From: JAKPBU01 sp964425695 | GTDB taxonomy: Bacteria > Pseudomonadota > Gammaproteobacteria > Xanthomonadales > Xanthomonadaceae | Direction of reading: 5' to 3' | Assembly: GCA_964425695.1 (NCBI GenBank) | Contig: CAYRNF010000003.1 | Coordinates: 1-64,000 of the forward strand | DNA length: 64,000 nucleotides | Shown here: positions 25,127 to 33,212 of the stretch, in pieces | Layout of the letters: each line of letters begins with the position of its first letter | Numbering within the stretch: position 1 is the first letter of the stretch | Notes under the pieces: model-generated | Database searches by the model: none | What the model was told of the DNA's origin: nothing | What the model saw: only the letters and a program-made list of their open reading frames with translations | Translations under genes and position numbers: made by a program

Positions 25127-26626
25127 TTACCTGCCCAGTTCGTACAGGTAATCCACGTAGGACATCACCGCCCCGTCGAAGCCGCGCACCTTGTCGTGGC
25201 TGGGTTCGATCAGGAAGTACTCGTCCGGTGCGTGCGCGCCACCGCCGTGGCCCAGCCCGAAGTGGCCGGCCGCCAGCGACAGCGGCGGCTGGGTGAACAC
25301 GTAGCCGGGATACGAGCCCGCCAGCCGCGGCCACAACTGCGCGTCCACGCCCGCGCGGCGGTACACGGCCAGCTGCGCCTGGATCAGCGGCGCGTCCGCG
25401 CGCGTGGTCGTGCTGTCGTAACCGCCGGTCACGTTCACTTCGATATCGCCATAGCCGCGCGCGGCCAGGTGCGACTTCAGCGCGGCCACCGCCGCGTCGC
25501 GGGTGATGCCGGGCACCAGCCGCAGGTCGAGCTTGGCCGCCGCGCGGTGCGGCAGGATGGTCTTTCCGCCCGGCCCGGTGTAACCGCCGACCAGGCCCTG
25601 GATGTTGATCGTGGGCTGCGATACCAGCCGTTCGTTGGCCTGCTGCCAGGGCAGGTCGTCGATCCAGCGCTGCACGCCCAGTTGCTGCTTCGTCCTGGCC
25701 TCGTCGCGTGCGGCCACCGCGCGGGCGATCAGCGCGCGGTCCTGCTCGCTCAGCGGTTCGGGCCGCGGATAGCCGTCGATCGCGATGGTGTTGCCGTCTT
25801 CGCTCACCAGCGTGTCCAGCGCCTTGACCAGCCGCCACGCCGGGCTGTCCACCATGGCCTTGAGCGAGGAATGCACGTCCTGCTTCGGGCCGCGGCCCCA
25901 CTTCTCGCCGCTGGCGACCAGTTCCATCTCCACCACGCCCTTCGCGCCCAGGTTGACGCCGACGTTGCCGCTGCTGTCCTGGGTGGCGAAGGGCATGAAC
26001 ACGCCGATGGTCTGCTGCAACGCCGCGCGCACGTCGGGACGCAGCGCCAGCCTGGCGATGTTGGGCGAACCGATTTCCTCCTCGCCCTCGGCCACCAGCA
26101 CCAGGTTCACCGGCATCGGCTGGCCGGCGTCGCGGATCGCACGCAGGGCCGCCAGCAGCGCGGCCTGCGGCCCCTTCTGGTTCACCGCGCCGCGGCCCAC
26201 CATCACCTTGCCCAGCCCCGGCCTGTCCACCAGCCGCGCTTCCAGCGGCGGCGAGCTCCATTCGGCCGGGTCGTACTGCTTCACGTCGAGCATGAAGTAC
26301 AGGCCCACCGTCCTGGCCGCGCCGGCGTCCAGCGTGGCGAACACGCCGGGCTTGCCGCCGGTGTCGACGACTTCCACCTTCTGGAACCCGGCTTCGCGCG
26401 CCAGCTTGGCCATGTGGTCGGCGCCTTCGCGCGCCTTGAGGTCTTCGGCGGCGATGGACGGCAACGCGATCCAGTCGCGCAGGCCCTGCACCGACGCATC
26501 GTGCTGCGCGGCCACCACGCGTTCGATGGCGGCGCGGTCCGCGCCTGCGGCGGGCCAGGCCATCACGGCCGCGAGCAGGCAGGTGGCGAGCGCGCCGCGG
26601 CGACGCGTGGCAGGGGAACGGGTCAT
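25127..26626 (-). CDS. Exported M20-family hydrolase with altered metal ligands
   Basis: A 499-residue protein with a signal peptide ending PAAGA and the M20 (carnosinase-like dipeptidase) fold. Two of the usual zinc-ligand motifs differ: the GHxDV box reads FMLDVKQYDPAEW, with Met where the ligand His belongs, and the GRGxxDxKG box reads GRGAVNQKGP, with Asn for the bridging Asp. The other motifs are intact: EGEEEIGSP with the catalytic Glu, KQDVHSSLKA, and GHGGGAHAPDEYFLIE. GGAG-like SD (CGGAG) precedes the ATG. It leads an operon with the esterase. It may be a variant with one metal, or a non-peptidase; function should not be assumed from the family name. Confidence 0.83.
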   Translation of the reverse strand: MTRSPATRRRGALATCLLAAVMAWPAAGADRAAIERVVAAQHDASVQGLRDWIALPSIAAEDLKAREGADHMAKLAREAGFQKVEVVDTGGKPGVFATLDAGAARTVGLYFMLDVKQYDPAEWSSPPLEARLVDRPGLGKVMVGRGAVNQKGPQAALLAALRAIRDAGQPMPVNLVLVAEGEEEIGSPNIARLALRPDVRAALQQTIGVFMPFATQDSSGNVGVNLGAKGVVEMELVASGEKWGRGPKQDVHSSLKAMVDSPAWRLVKALDTLVSEDGNTIAIDGYPRPEPLSEQDRALIARAVAARDEARTKQQLGVQRWIDDLPWQQANERLVSQPTINIQGLVGGYTGPGGKTILPHRAAAKLDLRLVPGITRDAAVAALKSHLAARGYGDIEVNVTGGYDSTTTRADAPLIQAQLAVYRRAGVDAQLWPRLAGSYPGYVFTQPPLSLAAGHFGLGHGGGAHAPDEYFLIEPSHDKVRGFDGAVMSYVDYLYELGR

Positions 26627-26949
26627 GCAGGCACTCCGTGGCGCGAACGAGTCGTCCCGATCCTAGCGCGTCCCATCGCACGCGGTGCGACGCGGCGCGC
26701 CAACGAGCGCGACGCACGCGTGCCGGCGTGCCGCAGCCTGCCCTGGACCACGCTTGCTCCGCGGATCGCATGGCGCAGGCGCGTGCGCGCCCCACCTGTC
26801 CTGCGCGGCGCGGTTATCTGAGGGTGCAGCGTCAGGACCTGCGCGGATGCATCGTGCCGACGAACGCCGCAGCGTCGATGACTTCCCCGGAACGATCGCG
26901 TGTCGCGAAAACGCGGACGACCGGGCGAACATCCGCGCCCGGCAAGGCG
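26627..26949. other. 323-bp intergenic region, nothing recognised
   Basis: Lies between the start of the M20 gene and the stop of the GAF-EAL gene. Only short GC-rich dyads are visible; no tRNA, terminator with U-tract or plausible small gene was found. It presumably holds the promoter of the M20-esterase operon. Confidence 0.5.
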
Positions 26950-28230
26950 TCAGCCTGCCGCTTCTGCGCTGCGTGCCCCGATGCCCGGGCCGCGGCATCG
27001 CAGGACCGCCTCGCCCAGCGGCATGGGGCGCCCCAGCAGGTAGCCCTGCGCCTTGCGGAAGCCCAGGTCGCGCAGCGTGGCCAGTTCGGTGGCGGTCTCC
27101 ACGCCTTCGGCCACGATCCTGCAGCCGGTCTCCTGCGCGAACCGGCACAGCGCGGCCGCCAGCGCGCGCCGCGAGCGGTCCACGTCGATGCCGCGGGTGA
27201 TGCTGACGTCCAGCTTGATCATGTGGGGGGCCAGGTTGAGGATGTGGCGGAAGCTTGCGTAGCCCGCGCCCGCGTCGTCGATGGCGATGCGCAGCCCGCG
27301 CTCCTGCAGCGGACGCACCGCCGCGACCAGCTCGTCGTACTGCTCCACCGCCTCGTGCTCGGTGACTTCCACCAGCACGCGGCGCAGCGGCACGCCGCGC
27401 AGCGCCTCGGCCAGGTGCCCGCCCACGATCGTGCCCGGGGAGGCGTTCACCGCCACGTACACGTCTTCCGGCAGGCGCTCCAGGCCCTGCACCGCAAGGC
27501 GGATGGCCATCACTTCCAGCTCCACCGAACGGCCCGCGCGCGCGGCGTCGGCGAACCACTGCTCGGGCGTGCGCGGGGTGACCTGCGGGAACCGCGACAG
27601 CGCCTCGAACCCGACCACGCGGTCGCCTTCCAGGTCCACGATCGGCTGGTACGCGATGTCCAGCGCACCGCTGCGCAGGAATTCGTCCACGCGCGCGGCG
27701 CCGTCGTGGGCCTCGCGGCGCTTGGCCGCCCCACTCTCCACCAGCCGTGCCGCGACATCCGCGAACACGCGCATCATGTCCAGGTCGCGCTGGTCCAGGT
27801 GGTAGCCGGGCCGCGCACTGTAGGCGCACAGGCTTCCGAACACGCTTCCATCGCCCAGCGTCACCGGCACGCTGATGTGCGCACCGATGGCCAGGCGTCG
27901 TGACACGGGAAGCCCCTGCGCGGCCGGTTCGAGGCTGGCGTCGGGCATGAACTGCGGCAGTTCGCCCTGGGCCACGCGGCCGCAGTAGCTCTCGTGCAGG
28001 GGGTCCCAGTCGCCTGCCTTGAACGGGGCCAGCCGGCCGTCGGCGTCCACGCAGCGGAAGTACCTGCGCCCGTTGCGGAACTCGGACACGAACGCCACGT
28101 CCATGCCCAGGTGCCGGCGGATCGCGCCCAGCGCATGCCCCAGCAGTCGCAGGTCGGCCGTGTTGAGCGCCTCCGCTTTGCCGCGGGGCGGGGTGTGGGA
28201 ATCGCCGGGTTTGCCAGGGGTCCGTTCCAC
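26950..28230 (-). CDS. GAF-EAL cyclic-di-GMP phosphodiesterase
   Basis: Predicted to hydrolyse cyclic di-GMP. A GAF domain occupies residues about 20-160 (MDVAFVSEF, SVPVTLGDGSVFGSLCAYS), then an EAL domain with YQPIVDLEGDRVVGFEALSRF, VNASP, the metal-binding IAIDDAGAGYASFRHIL, LDVSITRGID and EGVET. The loop-6 motif reads DDAGAGYAS rather than DDFGTGYSS, a variant seen in other EAL proteins. No ATG precedes the GAF domain in frame; I use a GTG at 28230 (426 aa), so the start is uncertain. It is a stand-alone gene without membrane segments; the GAF domain would sense a small ligand in the cytoplasm. Confidence 0.82.
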   Translation of the reverse strand: MERTPGKPGDSHTPPRGKAEALNTADLRLLGHALGAIRRHLGMDVAFVSEFRNGRRYFRCVDADGRLAPFKAGDWDPLHESYCGRVAQGELPQFMPDASLEPAAQGLPVSRRLAIGAHISVPVTLGDGSVFGSLCAYSARPGYHLDQRDLDMMRVFADVAARLVESGAAKRREAHDGAARVDEFLRSGALDIAYQPIVDLEGDRVVGFEALSRFPQVTPRTPEQWFADAARAGRSVELEVMAIRLAVQGLERLPEDVYVAVNASPGTIVGGHLAEALRGVPLRRVLVEVTEHEAVEQYDELVAAVRPLQERGLRIAIDDAGAGYASFRHILNLAPHMIKLDVSITRGIDVDRSRRALAAALCRFAQETGCRIVAEGVETATELATLRDLGFRKAQGYLLGRPMPLGEAVLRCRGPGIGARSAEAAG

Positions 28231-28366
28231 GTTGCCAGCGGCGTTGCGAAGTTCCGGGATGTAAGAGCGCGCCCCATCGCCGCAGCGTGAAGGCGACCTA
28301 AGGGCGCGCTGCGTCCGGCTTCTGACTAACGCAGCCGCGCGCCGGTTCCGGCCGCGGCCACGGCCC

Positions 28367-29308
28367 TCAGCCGTTGTGGGCGCGCAGCGCGAAGTCGAGC
28401 GCGGCGCGCACCGCTGCGGCCTGCGCGTCGTTGCACTGCTGCGGCGTGGCCCGCGGGCTGTCGGGATAGACCTCGGTGGTGGTGGTGAAGCGCGCGCCGG
28501 TGATGCCCGCGCACAGGCCCAGCGGGCCATAGTCGTATGCGATCACCCCCGGCGAGACGACCTTGGCGCCGATGATCTCGCCGTTGGCGTCGGCCGGCGC
28601 GATGTGGGTGACCTGCGCGACCCGCTCGATGATGGCCTGCTGGAAGGCGGGCTGCGGATTGGCGCTGTCGTCCACCAGGTAGAAGCCGTCCGGGATGGCG
28701 CCCGGTTCGAACGGCTTGCCGTCGCGGGCCGCCAGCGCCGGGCGGAACTCGGTCTCGTCGCTGTCCGTGGTTTCGTGCAGGTCGATGTGCACGGCGAAGC
28801 GCCCGCGCAGCGGTGCCACCAGGCGCAGCAGTGCGGCGGATTCCCCGGCCGGGCTGTCAGCGCGGAACGAGCGGTTGGGATCGATGGCGTCGGCATTCCA
28901 GCGCTGGATACGCTCGTAGGCCCAGGGGCTGACGCACGGCGCCACCAGCAGGTCGATGCGGCCGGCATAGTCCTGCGCTTCCTGTTCCAGGAACTGCAGC
29001 GCCCCGTGCACCCCGCTGGTCTCGTAGCCGTGCACCCCGCCGGTGACCAGCGCCGCAGGCCGCTGCCCGTCCCAGCCACGGCTGCGGAGCGCGTACAGCG
29101 GGAAGACGCCATCGTCGCCGTAGTCGAGCGATCCGTACTCGATGACGTCGAAGCGCTCGCGCAGGCGCGAGATCCGGGCGGCGACCTCGTCGGCATAGCT
29201 GCGGCGCGGGTACTGCGCGGCGCGCCAACGCGCCTTCTCGGCCGGGCCCCAGGGCTGCCCGGGCGTGCCGATGGCGGCGGGATCGAACTGCGGCGCTGTG
29301 GTTGGCAT
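28367..29308 (-). CDS. M14-family zinc carboxypeptidase-like hydrolase
   Basis: A 313-residue protein with the M14/AstE zinc site: GGVHGYETSG (HxxE), DPNRSF with the substrate-carboxylate Arg, HIDLHETTD as third ligand, and TTTEVYPDS carrying the catalytic Glu. The overall form resembles the M14 domain of succinylglutamate desuccinylase/aspartoacylase relatives annotated as M14 metallocarboxypeptidases. There is no signal peptide, so it acts in the cytoplasm, unlike the second M14 enzyme at 31843. It diverges from the cysteine-cluster gene over 292 bp in which I see no gene. Natural substrate unknown. Confidence 0.83.
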   Translation of the reverse strand: MPTTAPQFDPAAIGTPGQPWGPAEKARWRAAQYPRRSYADEVAARISRLRERFDVIEYGSLDYGDDGVFPLYALRSRGWDGQRPAALVTGGVHGYETSGVHGALQFLEQEAQDYAGRIDLLVAPCVSPWAYERIQRWNADAIDPNRSFRADSPAGESAALLRLVAPLRGRFAVHIDLHETTDSDETEFRPALAARDGKPFEPGAIPDGFYLVDDSANPQPAFQQAIIERVAQVTHIAPADANGEIIGAKVVSPGVIAYDYGPLGLCAGITGARFTTTTEVYPDSPRATPQQCNDAQAAAVRAALDFALRAHNG

Positions 29309-29600
29309 GGCGTGCGTACCGTCTTGTGGACCGCTGCGACTTTAACCGAGCGTGCCCACGCGCCCGCAGCGGACCCATGGCGTGTACCATCGGACCGCGG
29401 GCCCTGCCCGCTCCGCGCGCCGCGCGCGACCTCCCTGTCGCACGTTTCGCTTTCCTCCATGCGTCAACGCCCCGAGCGGGGCGGCGCCCTCCGGGAAGCG
29501 ATTTGTCCGGACCCTGCCCACCACCCTTCACCGCCATCGTGCGCACGCACGCAGCGCGCACGTCCGCTGGCGCGCCTGCCGCATCGCACCGGAGCGCGCC
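29309..29600. other. 292-bp divergent intergenic region, nothing firmly recognised
   Basis: Separates the M14 gene and the cysteine-cluster gene. It contains runs of GC-rich dyads (CGCGCGCCGCGCGCG near 29430) but no tRNA, recognisable riboswitch core or terminator. Confidence 0.4.
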
Positions 29601-29915
29601 TTGAGCGCCGTGAGCGCCGTAGCGCTGGGCTGCCAGACCTGCGACGCGGTGTGCTGCCGGCAAACGGTGGTGCTGCAGGGCGAGGACCGGATTCCCGCGC
29701 ACCTGACCGCGCGCACGGCGGACGGACGCCACGTCATGGCGCGCGACGAGGAAGGCTGGTGCGTGGCGGTGGCGGCTTCCAGCATGCGCTGCTCGATCTA
29801 CCCCACGCGCCCGCAGGTGTGCCGGAGCTTCGCCATGGACGGCCCGTGCTGCCGCGCGCTGCGTCACGACCACGCCGAGCGCCTCGCGCGCGGCATCCCG
29901 CTGGCCATGCACTGA
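29601..29915 (+). CDS. YkgJ-family cysteine cluster protein (TTG start)
   Basis: A 104-residue protein with the YkgJ zinc/iron-chelating cysteine pattern: CQTCDAVCCR at residues ~11-20, GWCVAV, MRCSIYPTRPQVCRSF and GPCC. Ligand type is not established for the family. I choose TTG at 29601 because GGAG sits 6 nt upstream (29591-29594) and the domain begins a few residues later; GTG at 29610 is the alternative. The first of the two small paralogous genes follows after 14 bp, so they are probably cotranscribed. Confidence 0.8.
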   Translation: MSAVSAVALGCQTCDAVCCRQTVVLQGEDRIPAHLTARTADGRHVMARDEEGWCVAVAASSMRCSIYPTRPQVCRSFAMDGPCCRALRHDHAERLARGIPLAMH

Positions 29916-29929
29916 CAGGAAACCGCACC

Positions 29930-30199
29930 ATGCCGCCCCCCAGGAAGCCCGCCTCCGGCACGCCCACCGGCCCCTCCAAGACCAGCCACCTGTTCGGATC
30001 GCGCAAACCGGGCGAGCGCGCCGCAGGCGTGACCAGCGCCAGCATCTCCGCCGATCTCGACGCGTTCCAGGACAAGGGCGGCCGGATCGAAGTGCTGGGC
30101 ACCACCCGCACGCTCAGCCGCATCGACCTGCCCACACCCGATGCGCCGGCTGCGACCGCCGTGCCCGCACCTACCCGCCCCGCGCGCGGCCGGCGCTGA
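29930..30199 (+). CDS. Small protein with GGRIEVLG motif, paralogue 1
   Basis: An 89-residue, basic, Pro-rich protein of unknown function. Its core SISADLDAFQDKGGRIEVLG is shared with the next gene; ends are disordered-looking. AGGAAA precedes the ATG. It follows the cysteine-cluster gene by 14 bp and is closed by a long hairpin with a T7 tract. The motif F-x3-GG-R/K-I-x-V/L is found in other short proteobacterial proteins of unknown role, often near the C-terminus; no domain can be named with confidence. Confidence 0.7.
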   Translation: MPPPRKPASGTPTGPSKTSHLFGSRKPGERAAGVTSASISADLDAFQDKGGRIEVLGTTRTLSRIDLPTPDAPAATAVPAPTRPARGRR

Positions 30200-30227
30200 C
30201 GCCCCTGGCGCCTGCGCCCCTCTGAAA

Positions 30228-30287
30228 CTGAATACGGCTTCCAGGTGGCTTGGCAGAGGTTTGCCGTATTTTCAGCCGGGTTTTTTT
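30228..30287 (+). terminator. Terminator-like hairpin after paralogue 1
   Basis: CTGAATACGGC (30228-30238) pairs with GCCGTATTTTCAG (30263-30275) around a 24-nt loop and is followed by CCGGG and seven T. The T tract runs straight into the -35 box of the next promoter. Confidence 0.55.
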
Positions 30288-30314
30288 GCAATCGCCCGCC
30301 GCGACGCGTAAAAT
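30286..30314 (+). promoter_or_regulatory. Consensus-like sigma-70 promoter for paralogue 2, with dyad over the start site
   Basis: TTGCAA (30286-30291), a 17-bp spacer and TAAAAT (30309-30314) form the best sigma-70 promoter in the window. Just downstream CCTTAC (30317-30322) and GTAAGG (30334-30339) form an inverted repeat whose right arm contains part of the Shine-Dalgarno AAGGAG, so an RNA hairpin or a bound protein could block translation or transcription. Confidence 0.65.
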
Positions 30315-30345
30315 TTCCTTACATTTCAGCAACGTAAGGAGTCGC

Positions 30346-30555
30346 ATGGCACGCAAGCCTACGAAACCCACCGCTGAGGCCCAGTCGCTGGATCATCAGA
30401 CCATCGCCTCCGACCTCGCCGCCTTCCGCAAGCGCGGCGGCCGCATCGAGGTACTGGGCAACACGCCACTGCGCAGCCAGGCCAGCACCACGTTCCGGTC
30501 CAAGGCCGAGGAACGCAAGCCGCCGACTCCGGTCAAGCGCCGCGCGGCGGGTTGA
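30346..30555 (+). CDS. Small protein with GGRIEVLG motif, paralogue 2
   Basis: A 69-residue, strongly basic protein (MARKPTKPTAEAQ...). Its core TIASDLAAFRKRGGRIEVLG matches paralogue 1 at most positions, while flanks differ, so the two arose by duplication. It has its own strong promoter and AAGGAG Shine-Dalgarno sequence 5 nt before the ATG, and a textbook terminator downstream, so it is an independent, probably well-expressed transcript. Function unknown; size and charge allow nucleic-acid or ribosome binding, but nothing proves it. Confidence 0.72.
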   Translation: MARKPTKPTAEAQSLDHQTIASDLAAFRKRGGRIEVLGNTPLRSQASTTFRSKAEERKPPTPVKRRAAG

Positions 30556-30630
30556 ACGAACGTCCGGGGTGCCACGCATCGGCCGCATCCCGCCACCGTA
30601 AAACGCAAGACGCAAAACGCAAGCCGAAGG

Positions 30631-30657
30631 AGCCCGCGAACAGCGGGCTCTTTTTTT
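30631..30657 (+). terminator. Rho-independent terminator
   Basis: AGCCCGC, loop GAACA, GCGGGCT, then C and seven T. It ends the transcript of paralogue 2 before the convergent amidohydrolase gene. Confidence 0.9.
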
Positions 30658-30745
30658 CCGGGCGAAAGAGAGCCAGGCGGCTGGGCTACAGGTGCCGCGT
30701 TACGGGACGTTCGTCCGGGCTGGCAGGCCACTGCCTGCGGCACGC

Positions 30746-31630
30746 CTACCGAGCGCGCGGCCGCGCTTCCGGGCCGAACAGGCGGCGCGCGTTGCCGACG
30801 CGGATCAGATGCTTTTCCTCATCGGTCAGGTCCAGCTTCTCGAACGCGTCCAGCGTGCGTTGCAGCGAGATCTGCGGGTAGTCCGACCCCAGCAGCACGC
30901 GCTCGATACCCACGTTGCGCAGGGTCCACACGAATTCCTCCTCCAGCGGGGTATCGCCCGCCAGCAGCACCGTGGCCGAGATGTCGAAGTAGAGGTTTTC
31001 GAAGCCGAACCCGCCCGCCGTACGCGCCAACGCCAGGATGTTCCAGTAGCGGAAGTGGGTGCCGCCGATGTGCGCCAGCACCAGCTTCGTATCCGGCGCC
31101 TGCGCCGCCAGGTTGAACAGCTTTTCGTGGTCGCCCGGCAGGATGCCGGCGTTGTCCATCAGCACCGCCACGCCCAGTTCGCCGGCCCTGCGCACCAGCG
31201 CCAGCACGCGTGGATCGGCCACGTCGAACTGCTGGGTATGGGCGTGGATCTTCAGCACTTTCACGCCCCGGGCCGCGATGCGCGCCAGCTCGTCCAGCGC
31301 CGCCTGCCCGTCGTACGGATGCACGGTGCCGATCGCCAGCACGTGCGGATGCCGTAAGGCCAGGTCGATCAGCGCATCGTTGCGCGCCCGGATCTCGGCA
31401 GGCTTGCCGGCGCGCGCCTGGAACGGCCCGCCGAACCACATCGCCCCCGCGCCTGCCAGGGTGATGCCGTCGCTCTGGTTGGCCCGTTCGTACTCGCGCA
31501 ACGAGGTCTCGCCGTCGCGCAGGTGCACGTGCATGTCGAAAACCGGCTGCTGCGCCCACGCCGCCGGACAGCACAGCAGCCACGCCGCCAATACGCGCTT
31601 GGTTGGCAGGATCGTCGACCGCACATCCAT
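30746..31630 (-). CDS. Exported amidohydrolase-family protein (metal-dependent TIM barrel)
   Basis: A 294-residue protein with a signal peptide ending PAAWA and the amidohydrolase-2 fold: the metal-binding FDMHVHLRDG right after the signal, KVLKIHAHTQQF, TKLVLAHIGG, and the terminal LLGSDYPQ with the catalytic Asp. Family members hydrolyse or decarboxylate lactones and aromatic acids; export to the periplasm is less usual. The start is the Met before RSTILPTKRVLAAWLLC. It diverges from the M14 peptidase gene at 31843, also exported. Confidence 0.82.
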   Translation of the reverse strand: MDVRSTILPTKRVLAAWLLCCPAAWAQQPVFDMHVHLRDGETSLREYERANQSDGITLAGAGAMWFGGPFQARAGKPAEIRARNDALIDLALRHPHVLAIGTVHPYDGQAALDELARIAARGVKVLKIHAHTQQFDVADPRVLALVRRAGELGVAVLMDNAGILPGDHEKLFNLAAQAPDTKLVLAHIGGTHFRYWNILALARTAGGFGFENLYFDISATVLLAGDTPLEEEFVWTLRNVGIERVLLGSDYPQISLQRTLDAFEKLDLTDEEKHLIRVGNARRLFGPEARPRAR

Positions 31631-31842
31631 TCCCAGGCCCCTTGCCCATGTCACCGGCCCGCCGCGGCCGGGCGCCCATGGTAAGGCGCAGTGTCGGCAG
31701 GCGGCTTGTGCAGGCACGCCGGACGAGGCATCGCACGATCGACACGTGCGGAGCCGCACACCTCGCGTGCGCGACAGGCCGCAAGGTTTGACAACGCGTA
31801 ACACGCCTCGGAGCATGACCGGCCTCCCATCGAATCCTTCCC

Positions 31843-33210
31843 ATGCGCCGCGTCCTTGCCGTCGCCCTGTCCGTGGGCGCGCTGATCGCCCTGCTCGTGC
31901 TCATGCGCCCGGCGGCCCTGTTCGGCGACGCCGTCGAAACACCACAGGCCACGTTGGCACCGTTGCCGTCGCCACCGCCGTGGCTGGACGCGATGGATGC
32001 GCTGTACGACGCACGCATCCGCGTCGCCGGACTGGAAGACCGCGCCTTCGCGCCGGAGCAGTGGTGGGACGTGGCCACGCCGCTGCTGGCGCCGGCGCGC
32101 GGCTTCACCGTGGAGCAGATCGGGCGCAGCGCGGAGAACCGCCCGCTGCGCCACGTGCGCTGGGGAAGCGGCCCCAGGCGCGTATTGCTGTGGTCGCAGA
32201 TGCATGGCGACGAGAGCACCGCCTCGATGGCGCTGGCCGACCTGTTCCGTTTCCTGGGCGAGCACCCCGAGCATGCGCTGGTGCGGCGCCTGCGGCAGGG
32301 CACCACGCTGCATGTCTTCCCGCTGGTGAATCCCGACGGCGCTGCCCGGTTCCAGCGCCGCAATGCGCAGGGCATCGACATCAACCGCGACGCGCGCGCG
32401 CTGGCGTCCCCGGAGGCGCGCGCGCTGCACGCCCTGCGCGAACGCGTGCGCCCCGAATTCGGCTTCAACCTGCACGACCAGCAGGTGGGCTACCGCGCAG
32501 GCGATTCGGATCGCGCGGTGGCCATCGCCCTGCTCGCGCCGCCATTCAACGAAGCGCGCGACGTGGACGGGACCCGGGTTCGCGCGATCGAAGTGGCGGT
32601 GGCGGTGCGCGCGGTGCTGGAACCGTACGTGGGTGGCCACATCGCCAAGTGGGACGACACGTTCAACCCGCGCGCCTTCGGCGACCTCACCGCGAAGGCA
32701 GGCGTGTCGACGGTGTTGATCGAAGCCGGCGGGATCGCAGGCGATACCCAGAAGCAGCGGCTGCGCAAGCTCAATTTCCTGGCGCTGCTCGGGGCGCTGG
32801 ACGCCATCGCCACTGGCGCGCATGCCGGCATGCCGCGCGCGCGTTACGACGAGCTGCCGCAGAACGGCAAGGTGTGGCCGGATTTGCGCATCGCCGGCGG
32901 CACGCTGGCCCTGCCCGGCCAGCCGCCGGCCAAGGTCGACGTGCTGGTGGATTTCGAGCAGCCGCTGCTGGAGCGCGGCGGCACCATCCAGGACATCGGC
33001 GACGTGGACCAGCTGCCCGCGCGCCGCACCATCGACGCCAGCGGCCTTTACCTGATTCCGTTTTCCGCGCGCACGCCTGACACGCCGCGGAAGACGTTCT
33101 CGCCGGGCATGTCCGCGCACTTCCATCTCAGCCGCGATCCGGAAGGACGCGATGTGGTGTGGACGCTGGCGGGGAACGTGGACCCGGCGCGACCTGCACC
33201 GGCGCGCTGA
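31843..33210 (+). CDS. Exported M14-family zinc carboxypeptidase
   Basis: A 455-residue protein with an N-terminal signal or anchor (MRRVLAVALSVGALIALLVL). The M14 zinc site is complete: WSQMHGDESTAS (HxxE), NPDGAARFQRRNAQGIDINRDA with the substrate Arg, FNLHDQQVGY as third ligand, and VLIEAGG with the catalytic Glu. A ~120-residue C-terminal domain of beta character follows. It should trim peptides, possibly peptidoglycan peptides, in the periplasm. Its stop is 2 bp from the convergent stop of the hybrid kinase gene, leaving no room for a terminator between them. Confidence 0.85.
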   Translation: MRRVLAVALSVGALIALLVLMRPAALFGDAVETPQATLAPLPSPPPWLDAMDALYDARIRVAGLEDRAFAPEQWWDVATPLLAPARGFTVEQIGRSAENRPLRHVRWGSGPRRVLLWSQMHGDESTASMALADLFRFLGEHPEHALVRRLRQGTTLHVFPLVNPDGAARFQRRNAQGIDINRDARALASPEARALHALRERVRPEFGFNLHDQQVGYRAGDSDRAVAIALLAPPFNEARDVDGTRVRAIEVAVAVRAVLEPYVGGHIAKWDDTFNPRAFGDLTAKAGVSTVLIEAGGIAGDTQKQRLRKLNFLALLGALDAIATGAHAGMPRARYDELPQNGKVWPDLRIAGGTLALPGQPPAKVDVLVDFEQPLLERGGTIQDIGDVDQLPARRTIDASGLYLIPFSARTPDTPRKTFSPGMSAHFHLSRDPEGRDVVWTLAGNVDPARPAPAR

Positions 33211-33212
33211 CG

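Noticed and set aside
29309..29600. A riboswitch in the GC-rich gap before the cysteine-cluster gene
   Set aside because: Hairpins are present but no known riboswitch core could be matched by eye.
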